Positions 5,286 to 12,304 of a stretch of DNA of 12,952 bases are shown here, one piece after another. How positions within the stretch are numbered: the first letter of the stretch is position 1; every line of letters begins with the position of its first letter. A program made the translations under genes and the position numbers. Under the pieces are notes generated by a model. The model was not told the origin of the DNA. It did not search any database and saw nothing but the letters and a program-made list of their open reading frames with translations. The DNA comes from Ruminococcaceae bacterium UBA2719. Lineage in GTDB: Bacteria > Bacillota > Clostridia > Oscillospirales > Acutalibacteraceae. The stretch spans positions 1 to 12,952 of the forward strand of contig DEKP01000022.1 in the NCBI GenBank assembly GCA_002353935.1. Reading direction: 5' to 3'.

Positions 5286-6089
5286 ATGAAAAAAGTATTA
5301 TCTTTTATTTTAGCAGCAGTAATGCTTGTATCTTTAGCTGCGCTTGCCGGCTGCGGCAACAACTCAAAGACAGCAACAGGCAACGACGCTGCGTCTTCAG
5401 CAGAACAAACAGAGAACGTTCTTACAATGGCTACAAACGCATCTTTCCCACCATATGAATTTTATGATGAGGGAACAGAGATTGTCGGTATTGATGCTGA
5501 GATCGCTAAGGCTATTGCTGAAGATATAGGCATGAAGCTTGAAATAGTTGATATCGAGTTTGATTCAATTGTTACAGGAGTTCAGACAGGTAAATATGAT
5601 ATGGGTATGGCAGGCATGACAAAGACAGAAGAGCGTGAGCAGTCTGTTTCGTTCTCATCTAGCTATGCAAAGGCAACTCAGGTTGTTATCGTGCCTGAAG
5701 ATTCTTCTATAAAAACTTCTGATGATTTGTTTGCAGACGGTGCAACCTATAAAGCAGGCGTTCAGCTCGCAACCACAGGCGACATTTACGCTACAGAGGA
5801 TTTGGGAGCAGATAGAGTTACACAGTTTCAGACCGGTGCAGATGCTGTTGCCGCTTTGAAAGCAGGAAAGGTTGATTGTGTAATCATAGATAACGAGCCG
5901 GCAAAGTCTTATGTAAAGGCTAATGGAGGACTGAAAATTCTTGATACAGAGTATGTTACAGAAGAATATGCAATCTGCTTTGCAAAAGATAACACCGAGC
6001 TTTTAGAGAAAGTAAATGCTTCTTTGGAAAAGCTGATAGCAGACGGTACAGTTCAAAAAATCGTTGATAAATATATTACAGCTGACTAG
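5286..6089 (+). CDS. Polar (probably basic) amino acid ABC importer, lipoprotein binding protein (operon 2)
   Basis: This 267-residue lipoprotein has an MKK signal peptide with lipobox LAGC (Cys23), a Ser/Thr/Asn-rich linker and a complete SBP_bac_3 domain. The visible ligand-site motifs are NASFPPYEF (about residues 51-59), GIDAEIAKAIAEDIG, AGMTKTEER with the carboxylate-binding Arg117, and the Asp in VIIDNEPAKSYV. ATG 5286 is chosen because AGAGGAA (5274-5280) lies just upstream; the in-frame ATG 5268 precedes that site. The ARG-box-like operator at its promoter points to arginine or a related basic amino acid as ligand. The operator is visible; the ligand assignment is inference. Unlike the operon 1 paralogue, it keeps every canonical binding residue I could check. 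Confidence 0.9.
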   Translation: MKKVLSFILAAVMLVSLAALAGCGNNSKTATGNDAASSAEQTENVLTMATNASFPPYEFYDEGTEIVGIDAEIAKAIAEDIGMKLEIVDIEFDSIVTGVQTGKYDMGMAGMTKTEEREQSVSFSSSYAKATQVVIVPEDSSIKTSDDLFADGATYKAGVQLATTGDIYATEDLGADRVTQFQTGADAVAALKAGKVDCVIIDNEPAKSYVKANGGLKILDTEYVTEEYAICFAKDNTELLEKVNASLEKLIADGTVQKIVDKYITAD

Positions 6090-6112
6090 TTCTTTTAATA
6101 TTTTATAGTATA

Positions 6113-6134
6113 GGGGCGGAGTGTTTTCCGCCCC
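6113..6134 (+). promoter_or_regulatory. Intercistronic GC-rich hairpin between SBP gene 2 and its permease
   Basis: GGGGCGGA (6113-6120) pairs with TCCGCCCC (6127-6134) across a 6-base loop. No T-tract follows, so it is unlikely to be a full terminator. It is the most GC-rich element in the intergenic DNA and probably protects the binding-protein mRNA from 3' exonucleases, which would give differential expression. Confidence 0.65.
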
Positions 6135-6158
6135 GATTTGCCATATAGGGGGGATAAA

Positions 6159-6893
6159 ATGATGGAGTGGTTTGAAGGAATAAAATCTCAGTTTATATTA
6201 AATTTTATAGAAAAAAGCAGATGGAAATTAATGCTTACAGGCTTGAAAAATACATTGATCATCACAATATTAGCAGCTATAGTTGGAGTGATTATCGGTA
6301 TTATTGTTGCGTCTATTCGTACTACCTATGACAATAATAAAGAGAGCATGAAGCGCAAAAAAACTTTTGGATATCGTTTGCTTGCATTTTTTAACGGAAT
6401 ATCAAAGATTTATTTGACGGTTATACGCGGAACTCCGGTAGTAGTACAGCTGCTGATTATGTATTTGGTTATATTTGCAAGCTCTAAAAATGATATTTTA
6501 GTGGCGACATTGGCATTTGGAATAAATTCGGGAGCTTATGTAGCAGAGATTTTGCGCGGTGGAATTATGTCTATTGACAAAGGACAGTTCGAGGCAGGAA
6601 GATCGCTTGGCTTCAACTATGTTCAGACAATGATTTACATAATTATTCCGCAGACTATAAAAAATGTCATTCCTACACTTTTAAATGAATTTATTGCACT
6701 TTTAAAAGAAACATCTGTTGCAGGCTATGTTGGCATTATGGATCTTACAAGAGCGAGTTATTCAATCAAAGGAGTAACATACACGGCGTTTATGCCACTC
6801 ATAGCCGTAGCGCTTATTTATCTTTTGCTTGTAATGCTGCTTACTTATTTTGTAGGAAAAGTTGAGAGGAGGCTGAGAAAGAGTGAACGGTGA
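6159..6893 (+). CDS. Amino acid ABC transporter permease (operon 2)
   Basis: This 244-residue inner-membrane protein belongs to the HisM/GlnP/ArtQ family. The first membrane segment lies at about residues 31-53 and is followed by an unusually long, basic cytoplasmic loop ([15 protein letters not shown], about 59-73) that is absent from the operon 1 permease. Family motifs are [15 protein letters not shown] (88-102), the EAA coupling loop EAGRSLGF (145-152) and [15 protein letters not shown]. The start at ATG 6159 (or 6162) follows AGGGGGG at 6147-6153. Its 3' end overlaps the ATPase gene by 11 bases, so the two are translationally coupled. It probably acts as a homodimer. Confidence 0.92.
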   Translation: MMEWFEGIKSQFILNFIEKSRWKLMLTGLKNTLIITILAAIVGVIIGIIVASIRTTYDNNKESMKRKKTFGYRLLAFFNGISKIYLTVIRGTPVVVQLLIMYLVIFASSKNDILVATLAFGINSGAYVAEILRGGIMSIDKGQFEAGRSLGFNYVQTMIYIIIPQTIKNVIPTLLNEFIALLKETSVAGYVGIMDLTRASYSIKGVTYTAFMPLIAVALIYLLLVMLLTYFVGKVERRLRKSER

Positions 6894-7629
6894 TGTATTG
6901 ATAAAAGTAACAAATCTCAAGCGCCATTATAACGACGGAGCTATCAAAGCGCTTGACGGTGTTGATATGGAGATAAAAGCAGGAGAAGTTATTGTTATTA
7001 TCGGTCCTTCCGGTTCGGGAAAGTCTACCTTTTTGAGATCTCTCAATCTCTTGGAGCTTCCGACAGGCGGAGAAATTCTTCTTGACGGTGAGAATATAAC
7101 TGCGCCCAATGTGAATATAAACAAGCACAGAATGAAAATGGGAATGGTTTTTCAACATTTTAATCTGTTCCCCAATATGACGATTTTGCGCAATCTTACT
7201 ATTGCTCCTATGAAGCTGTTGAAAAAGAAAAAAGCTCAGGCAGAAGAAGCCGCTTTAAATTTATTGGAACGTGTGGGTCTCAAAGATAGGGCTGATGCAT
7301 ATCCGTCTCAGCTTTCCGGAGGTCAAAAGCAACGTGTGGCGATAGTCAGAGCGCTTTGTATGGATCCTGAAGTTATGTTGTTTGACGAGCCGACTTCAGC
7401 TCTTGATCCGGAGATGGTAGGCGAAGTTTTGGATGTTATGAAAGAACTTGCAAAAAACGGAATGACTATGGTGGTTGTTACCCATGAGATGGGCTTTGCA
7501 AAAGAAGTAGGAGACAGGGTTGTGTTTATGGACGACGGTGTTATTGTGGAAGAAGGCACGCCTGATGAGATTTTTAACAACCCAAAGTCTGAAAGATTAA
7601 AGGGCTTTCTTGCAAAAGTTTTGATGTAG
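6883..7629 (+). CDS. Amino acid ABC transporter ATP-binding protein (operon 2)
   Basis: This 248-residue ATPase has intact motifs: Walker [10 protein letters not shown] (41-49), Q-loop Gln91 in VFQHFNLFP, signature LSGGQ (144-148), Walker B VMLFDE (164-169), SALD and H-loop His201 in VVTHEMGF. It fits the GlnQ/ArtP family of polar amino acid importers. The start is GTG 6883, inside the permease gene, with AGGAGG at 6867-6872 (10-base spacing). An internal TTG 6898 is a weaker alternative. It closes the operon, and a strong terminator follows 28 bases after the stop. Confidence 0.94.
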   Translation: MNGDVLIKVTNLKRHYNDGAIKALDGVDMEIKAGEVIVIIGPSGSGKSTFLRSLNLLELPTGGEILLDGENITAPNVNINKHRMKMGMVFQHFNLFPNMTILRNLTIAPMKLLKKKKAQAEEAALNLLERVGLKDRADAYPSQLSGGQKQRVAIVRALCMDPEVMLFDEPTSALDPEMVGEVLDVMKELAKNGMTMVVVTHEMGFAKEVGDRVVFMDDGVIVEEGTPDEIFNNPKSERLKGFLAKVLM

Positions 7630-7657
7630 TAGGGTAAAAATAAAATTAGATATTGTT

Positions 7658-7699
7658 AACGGCTTGATAAATGTATAATAAATATCAAGCCGTTTTTTA
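7658..7699 (+). terminator. Intrinsic terminator of ABC operon 2
   Basis: AACGGCTTGATA (7658-7669) pairs perfectly over 12 bases with TATCAAGCCGTT (7683-7694) across a 13-base loop, and is followed by a run of Ts. Confidence 0.92.
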
Positions 7700-7770
7700 T
7701 TGTTGGCATATTAGGATTTTTGTTTAATTTGGTTTCTTTGCTTTTTGTGAAGACTTGCCTTAAATTTGGG

Positions 7771-7799
7771 TTGAATTATTAAATCTGATATGTTATACT
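7771..7799 (+). promoter_or_regulatory. Extended -10 promoter, 185 bases upstream of the XRE gene
   Basis: TTGAAT (7771-7776), a 17-base spacer and TATACT (7794-7799), with TGT directly before the -10, make a good promoter. A start near 7806 would leave an untranslated leader of about 180 bases before the XRE gene, or a small RNA. Confidence 0.6.
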
Positions 7800-7940
7800 G
7801 ATGTTCGTTGATAAAAATTCAAAGTGCTCAGTTTGATAGGGTGTTTTGTGCTGTTTGTTTCTTGAAGCAAGTTTCTTCAAATATAAAATTTGGAGCTGGA
7901 TTATATAATTGAAAATAAAATAAAAAACACTTCAAAAAAT

Positions 7941-7949
7941 TGATATAAT
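7941..7949 (+). promoter_or_regulatory. Proximal extended -10 promoter of the XRE gene
   Basis: TGATATAAT is a consensus extended -10 hexamer. No -35 is visible at the right distance. A start near 7956 would give a short leader of about 29 bases. Confidence 0.45.
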
Positions 7950-7984
7950 TTATATATTACTTTATCTTTTTTAATGGTGATTAA

Positions 7985-8569
7985 ATGAATGATTTCAAAC
8001 ATATTGTAGCTGAAAATATAATAAAATTACGCACCTCTTATGGTTTAACACAGGCACAGCTTGGTGAAAAGTTAAACTATTCTGATAAATCGGTATCAAA
8101 ATGGGAAAGAGGAGAAGCACTTCCCGATGTTTATGTTCTTAAGCAGATTGCTGGTATGTTCAATGTAACCGTAGACTTTTTGCTTGTTGACCATAGCGGG
8201 GAAAAGGTATCGCTTAAAAAGCCGTTTCACCGATATAGCCGAAAAATGATTTCACTTATTGTTTTTTTAGGCGTTTGGGCGGCTGCAATACTGGCATTTG
8301 TAATATTATGGATGTCGGGAATTGTGGTGTGGCTTATCTTTGTATATACTGTACCGATATCTTTGATTGTGCTGCTTGTATTAAATTCTATATGGGGCAA
8401 CCGAAAAAACAATCTTTATATAATATCGGGCATAGTATGGGGCATAATTTGTTCGGTGTATTTGACCGCTATCGATAAAAACTGGTGGCAGTTGTTTATA
8501 CTTGGAGTACCCGCTCAAATTATTATTGTTTTAAGTTTCTTTATTAAGCGAAAGACTGATAAAAACTAA
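7985..8569 (+). CDS. XRE-family transcriptional regulator with C-terminal membrane domain
   Basis: This 194-residue protein has an N-terminal HTH_3 (Cro/CI-like) DNA-binding domain at about residues 8-67. Recognisable parts are LTQAQLGEKL, the recognition helix SDKSVSKWERGEALPD and VTVDFLL. After a short basic linker the rest is four hydrophobic segments (about 87-109, 111-134, 143-160 and 166-185), so the regulator is probably tethered to the membrane. XRE proteins with integral C-termini are common in Clostridia; what they sense is mostly unknown. The start ATG 7985 has a weak GGTGA site at 7975-7979. It is monocistronic, flanked by terminators, so its target is not obvious from context. 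It may autoregulate through TTGAAG/CTTCAA repeats upstream. Confidence 0.88.
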   Translation: MNDFKHIVAENIIKLRTSYGLTQAQLGEKLNYSDKSVSKWERGEALPDVYVLKQIAGMFNVTVDFLLVDHSGEKVSLKKPFHRYSRKMISLIVFLGVWAAAILAFVILWMSGIVVWLIFVYTVPISLIVLLVLNSIWGNRKNNLYIISGIVWGIICSVYLTAIDKNWWQLFILGVPAQIIIVLSFFIKRKTDKN

Positions 8570-8581
8570 GCTTCTACTGAC

Positions 8582-8614
8582 AGTAGAGTCGAATATTTCG
8601 ACTCTACTTTTTTT
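8582..8614 (+). terminator. Intrinsic terminator of the XRE gene
   Basis: AGTAGAGTCGAA (8582-8593) pairs perfectly with TTCGACTCTACT (8597-8608), followed by a run of seven Ts. The upstream TCTAC at 8573-8577 can pair alternatively with GTAGA at 8583-8587 of the ascending arm. Confidence 0.92.
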
Positions 8615-8670
8615 GTTTTACCCGTAGATTGCAAAAGCGCGCATGTAGAGAAAATTTTGATTTAAGTAGG

Positions 8671-8698
8671 TTGAGTCAGCAAATACTTTGAGTAAAAT
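8671..8698 (+). promoter_or_regulatory. Promoter of the degV-trhA unit
   Basis: TTGAGT (8671-8676) and TAAAAT (8693-8698) are separated by 16 bases. A start near 8705 coincides with the first of two palindromes, TGGTTAAATAACCA at 8706-8719. Confidence 0.5.
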
Positions 8699-8705
8699 GT
8701 AATTG

Positions 8706-8743
8706 TGGTTAAATAACCATCAAAATTTTTGTACAAGAATTTT
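8706..8743 (+). promoter_or_regulatory. Two palindromes between the degV promoter and start codon
   Basis: TGGTTA-AA-TAACCA (8706-8719) is a perfect palindrome at the predicted transcription start. A second, 22-base palindrome at 8722-8743 is centred on GTAC (8731-8734) and has a single mismatched pair. Both could be operators for a dimeric regulator, or leader hairpins. The binding protein is unknown. Confidence 0.4.
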
Positions 8744-8764
8744 ATTTGAAGAGGAGATATAAAC

Positions 8765-9652
8765 ATGGATTATATTATCAGCTGTTGTTCAACTCTTGAT
8801 GTTACTCCCGAGCACATCAAAGAGTCAGGGTTGGAGTACATAGGCTTTCATTATGTGGTAAACGGTGAGCAGCATATTGACGACTTGGGTCAGGAAATAC
8901 CATTTTCAAAATTTTATGAGGAAATAAAAAAGGGCGCCGATACTTCGACGTCTCAAATATCTATAGGCGAATATGAGGATTATTTTGCAAAGCTGATGAG
9001 TAGCGGGAAAGATTTGATTCATGTCAGCCTGTCAACAGGAATATCAAGTACCTATCAGTCAGCCTGCGCCGCAGCGGAAAATATTCGTGAACAGTTTCCT
9101 AATCAAAAGTTGTATATTGTTGACAGCCTTTGCGCTTCTTCTGGCTACGGTTTGTTTATGGATTTGCTCAGTCAAAAACGCAGCAAGGGAATGTCAATTG
9201 ACGATTTATTCATTTGGGCTAATGAAAACAAAAAGAACGTTTCGCATTGGTTTTGTTCAACAGATTTGTCATATTTTGTAAAAGGTGGCAGAATCTCAAA
9301 AACTTCCGGAGTAATAGGAGGAATTTTTGAAATATGTCCTGTTATGGATGTAACGCCCGAGGGTAAGCTTGAAGTTATCAAGAAAATCAGAACTAAGAAA
9401 AAAGGTTTGACTGAACTGGTCAATAAGATGGAAGAGCACGCTATAGGCGGACTCAACTATAGCGGACCTTGTTATATTTCACATTCTGAATGCATAGAAG
9501 ACGCCGAATTTGTAAAGGATCTTATTTTAAAACGTTTCAAAAATATTGAAGAGGTAAAGATTTTTTATATTGGTACAACTATCGGCAGTCATACTGGCCT
9601 CGGTACAACAGCGCTGTTTTTTATTGGAGACAAGAGAGAAAAGGCTAAATAA
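8765..9652 (+). CDS. DegV family fatty-acid-binding protein
   Basis: This 295-residue cytosolic protein belongs to the DegV (FakB-type) family, whose members bind a fatty acid and in some species present it to a fatty acid kinase. Motifs are TSTSQIS (60-66), SLSTGISSTYQSA (from 87), STDLSYFVKGGRISK and the C-terminal GSHTGLGTTALFF. Typical members read TDSTADL at the N-terminus and HTGPGT at the C-terminus. Here these are ISCCSTLDV and HTGLGT, so it is a variant subfamily. Length is normal. The start is ATG 8765 with GAGGAG at 8751-8756. No FakA kinase is in the window. The trhA gene follows after 48 bases without a visible terminator, so co-transcription is likely. Confidence 0.9.
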   Translation: MDYIISCCSTLDVTPEHIKESGLEYIGFHYVVNGEQHIDDLGQEIPFSKFYEEIKKGADTSTSQISIGEYEDYFAKLMSSGKDLIHVSLSTGISSTYQSACAAAENIREQFPNQKLYIVDSLCASSGYGLFMDLLSQKRSKGMSIDDLFIWANENKKNVSHWFCSTDLSYFVKGGRISKTSGVIGGIFEICPVMDVTPEGKLEVIKKIRTKKKGLTELVNKMEEHAIGGLNYSGPCYISHSECIEDAEFVKDLILKRFKNIEEVKIFYIGTTIGSHTGLGTTALFFIGDKREKAK

Positions 9653-9700
9653 TTTTATATTTAAAATTCACGTTTTCGGCATCACACAGGAGATGATGAT

Positions 9701-10372
9701 ATGACCGATTCAAAAGCACTGAAAATACAATTACCGGATTATACGTTTTCGGAAGAAATAACAAATATGGTATCGCATATTGTAGGAGCTGTTTTCTCGG
9801 TAGCGGCAATAGTTGTAATGGCGATAGTATCTGCCAGACACCATAATGCGTGGGCTGTGGTGTCCGGCGCAATTTACGGAAGTACCTTGCTTATAATGTT
9901 TACTGTATCGAGCGTATACCATGGTTTATTTCCGTCTAACGCTAAAAAGGTTATGCGGGTTATAGATCACTGTGACATTTATTTTTTGATAGCCGGCACA
10001 TATACACCGATACTTTTGTGCAAGATAAGGCTTGAGAATCCTGCTATGGCGTGGACGGTTTTTGGAGTGGAGTGGGGACTTGCGGCTTTTGCTGTAGTAC
10101 TCAATGCGATAGATCTAAAGCGGTTTGAAAAAGTTTCTATGGTGTGTTATATCGGCATGGGCTGGTGCGTAGTCGCTGTAATCGGGCTGACTATCAAGAC
10201 TATGACGATGAGCGGCTTTTTGTTGCTTTTATATGGTGGCATAGCTTATACAATCGGCGCTGTATTATACGTGATTGGCAAAAAGGTGCGTTACATGCAT
10301 TCGGTGTTTCATGTGTTTGTAGTGATCGGAAGCGTTTTGCAATTTTTTTCGATTTTGTATTATGTGTTGTAA
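9701..10372 (+). CDS. trhA: Hemolysin III / TrhA family membrane protein (PAQR-like)
   Basis: This 223-residue protein has about seven hydrophobic segments and belongs to the HlyIII (YqfA/TrhA) branch of the PAQR superfamily. The metal-site residues of that superfamily are present: His74 in SSVYHGLF, Asp92 in IDHCDIYF, and His200 and His204 in HSVFHVFVV. The EEITNMVSHIVGA start and AGTYTP motif are also typical. E. coli TrhA is linked to membrane energetics; the hemolysin name is historical. The start is ATG 9701, with AGGAG at 9688-9692. It follows degV closely, which may hint at a shared role in membrane lipid homeostasis, but that is inference from adjacency. Confidence 0.92.
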   Translation: MTDSKALKIQLPDYTFSEEITNMVSHIVGAVFSVAAIVVMAIVSARHHNAWAVVSGAIYGSTLLIMFTVSSVYHGLFPSNAKKVMRVIDHCDIYFLIAGTYTPILLCKIRLENPAMAWTVFGVEWGLAAFAVVLNAIDLKRFEKVSMVCYIGMGWCVVAVIGLTIKTMTMSGFLLLLYGGIAYTIGAVLYVIGKKVRYMHSVFHVFVVIGSVLQFFSILYYVL

Positions 10373-10448
10373 AGAGTATACTTAAAATATAAATGTATTA
10401 ATGTGAGTTAAAAATATTTTCATTTTATAAAAATTAGATAAAAACATA

Positions 10449-10485
10449 AAAGTGGGTTCGTTATGAACTCACTTTGTTGCTTTTT
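10449..10485 (+). terminator. Probable terminator after trhA
   Basis: AAAGTGGGTTC (10449-10459) pairs with GAACTCACTTT (10465-10475), with one G-U pair and a 5-base loop. A T-rich tail follows but is interrupted (GTTGCTTTTT). Confidence 0.7.
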
Positions 10486-10577
10486 AGTTATTAAATACGT
10501 ATGAAAAAATTGTTTTGAGTGAAAATTCGACAAAATTTTTTTATTTTCTTTTCGAGCTATATATTATTAAAAATTTG

Positions 10578-10586
10578 TGATATAAA
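10578..10586 (+). promoter_or_regulatory. Possible extended -10 promoter of the UPF0371 gene
   Basis: TGATATAAA is an extended -10 element 26 bases before the start codon. No -35 hexamer at standard spacing is visible, so the call is tentative. Confidence 0.35.
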
Positions 10587-10612
10587 TATAGGATAAATTA
10601 AAAAAGGAAAAG

Positions 10613-12100
10613 ATGAACATGAAAATTGGATTTGATAACAACAAATATTTAGAGATGCAGTCGCAACATATCAGAGACAGAATATCACAGTTTGGAGATA
10701 AGCTGTATCTTGAATTTGGAGGTAAGCTCTTTGACGATTATCATGCGTCTCGTGTGTTGCCCGGCTTTAAACCTGACAGCAAGCTGCAAATGCTTATGCA
10801 GTTGAGAGATTCTGCTGAAATAGTTATTGTAATAAACTCTAATGATATAGAGAAGAACAGGGTAAGAGGCGACCTCGGTATTACATATGATTTAGACGTA
10901 TTAAGGCTGATAGATGTTTTCGAAGGAAGAGGCCTTTATGTAGGCAGTGTTGTGCTTACACGATTTAACAAACAGCCTGCTGCCGTATCTTTTCAAAACA
11001 AGCTGGAAGCTAATAATATAAAAGTTTACCACCATTATTCAATTCCAAATTATCCACAAGATGTTGATCTTATTGTAAGTGACGAGGGTTACGGCAAGAA
11101 TGATTACATTGAGACGTCGCGCGAGTTGGTGGTAGTCACAGCACCGGGGCCCGGCAGCGGAAAAATGGCGGTTTGTTTGTCGCAGTTGTTTCATGAGCAT
11201 AAGCGCGGAATTTGCGCCGGTTATGCAAAATTTGAGACTTTTCCGATTTGGAACTTGCCGCTAAAGCATCCGGTCAACGTAGCGTATGAAGCGGCAACGG
11301 CAGATTTAAATGACGTTAATATGATTGATCCGTTCCACCTCGAAGCATACGGCAAAACCACTGTAAACTATAACCGTGATATCGAGATTTTTCCTGTTCT
11401 TAATACTATTTTTGAACAAATTTTGGGAGAATCTCCGTATAAGTCGCCTACTGATATGGGCGTTAATATGGCGGGCAACTGTATCTTTGATGATGAGATT
11501 GTAAGTCAAGCGGCTAAACAAGAAATCATAAGACGTTACTATACTGCGTTGTGCAATCATAAAAAAGGAAATGCGCCTGTGGAAGAGGCTTACAAGATAG
11601 GCTTGTTGATGAAGCAGCTAAAGCTTACGACAGATAATCGCGCGGTAGTTGCTCCGGCTTTGAAGAAAGCAGAAGAAACCGAAGATCCTGCTGCAGCTAT
11701 AGAGCTGTCTGACGGAAAAATTATAGTTGGAAAAACTTCAAATCTTATGGGGTGCTGTGCAGGAATGTTGTTGAACGCTTTAAAATATCTTGGTAATATA
11801 GACGACAGCATACATTTGATTTCTCCTGAGGTTATCGAGCCGATTCAAAAGCTTAAGGTTGAGCATTTTAAAAGCGTAAATCCCAGGCTTCATACAGACG
11901 AGGTGTTAATAGCTCTCTCTATTTCAGCTCTCAACGATAAATATGCAAAATGTGCTTTGGAACAACTTTCTAAATTAAATAATACCGATGCTCATTCAAC
12001 AGTTATTTTATCTCAGACGGATACCCGTACGCTCAAAAAACTCGGAATAAGACTAACAAGCGAGCCGCAGTACCAGTCAAATAAGCTGTATCAAAAATAA
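10613..12100 (+). CDS. UPF0371 / DUF1846 family protein
   Basis: This 495-residue cytosolic protein matches the UPF0371 (DUF1846) family at full length. Characteristic parts are IGFDNNKYLEMQSQHIRDRI at the N-terminus, LEFGGKLFDDYHASRVLPGF (about 33-52), RVRGDLGITYD (83-93) and a P-loop-like GPGSGK (179-184) in TAPGPGSGKMAVCLSQL. The C-terminal half contains SNLMGCCAGMLLNALKYL. The family is widespread in Firmicutes and has no established biochemical role that I can state with confidence. The GPGSGK suggests nucleotide or phosphate binding. The start is ATG 10613, with AAGG at 10604-10607; ATG 10619 is less well spaced. It appears to be a single-gene unit just upstream of gapA, which has its own promoter. 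Confidence 0.92.
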   Translation: MNMKIGFDNNKYLEMQSQHIRDRISQFGDKLYLEFGGKLFDDYHASRVLPGFKPDSKLQMLMQLRDSAEIVIVINSNDIEKNRVRGDLGITYDLDVLRLIDVFEGRGLYVGSVVLTRFNKQPAAVSFQNKLEANNIKVYHHYSIPNYPQDVDLIVSDEGYGKNDYIETSRELVVVTAPGPGSGKMAVCLSQLFHEHKRGICAGYAKFETFPIWNLPLKHPVNVAYEAATADLNDVNMIDPFHLEAYGKTTVNYNRDIEIFPVLNTIFEQILGESPYKSPTDMGVNMAGNCIFDDEIVSQAAKQEIIRRYYTALCNHKKGNAPVEEAYKIGLLMKQLKLTTDNRAVVAPALKKAEETEDPAAAIELSDGKIIVGKTSNLMGCCAGMLLNALKYLGNIDDSIHLISPEVIEPIQKLKVEHFKSVNPRLHTDEVLIALSISALNDKYAKCALEQLSKLNNTDAHSTVILSQTDTRTLKKLGIRLTSEPQYQSNKLYQK

Positions 12101-12107
12101 TATTAGC

Positions 12108-12130
12108 AATACAGTTTAATTTTCTGTATT
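12108..12130 (+). terminator. Weak hairpin after the UPF0371 gene
   Basis: AATACAG (12108-12114) pairs with CTGTATT (12124-12130) across a 9-base loop that includes TTTT. There is no T-tract after the stem, so it may be only a weak 3' end structure. Confidence 0.35.
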
Positions 12131-12215
12131 AGAATAAAATCTGAAGATGAATATCTGTAATCGCTAGATTTAATACAATATAAGGCAAGTAATATATTAA
12201 ATTTCCAAATATTCC

Positions 12216-12244
12216 TTGATTTAACAACAAAATAGTAGTAAAAT
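12216..12244 (+). promoter_or_regulatory. Promoter of gapA
   Basis: TTGATT (12216-12221) and TAAAAT (12239-12244) are separated by 17 bases. The predicted start near 12251 gives a leader of about 54 bases, whose first bases can pair (ATGTA 12252-12256 with TACAT 12265-12269). A strong AGGAGG (12290-12295) lies 9 bases before the ATG. Confidence 0.65.
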
Positions 12245-12304
12245 AATAAAGATGTATGTATTATTACATTTAATATTAATATTTTTTATAGGAGGAATTC
12301 TATT

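Larger units (their letters stand above)
7630..7984. other. 355-base intergenic region upstream of the XRE regulator
   Basis: The first 70 bases contain the operon 2 terminator. The rest holds no gene with a ribosome binding site. It contains an extended -10 promoter at 7771-7799, a leader-like stretch with an inverted repeat TTGAAG (7862-7867) / CTTCAA (7875-7880), a further CTTCAA at 7930-7935, and a second extended -10 element at 7941-7949 close to the gene. A 34-codon frame from TTG 7809 has no ribosome binding site and is not credited. Confidence 0.6.

Noticed and set aside
7809..7913. 34-codon frame from TTG 7809 in the leader before the XRE gene
   Set aside because: There is no ribosome binding site before the TTG, and the composition is not protein-like beyond chance.
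12221..12227. TTAACAA in the gapA promoter spacer, matching a Rex half-site
   Set aside because: Rex sites need the inverted partner (TTGTTAA) 4 bases away; the bases at 12210-12216 do not match, so only a half-site is present.
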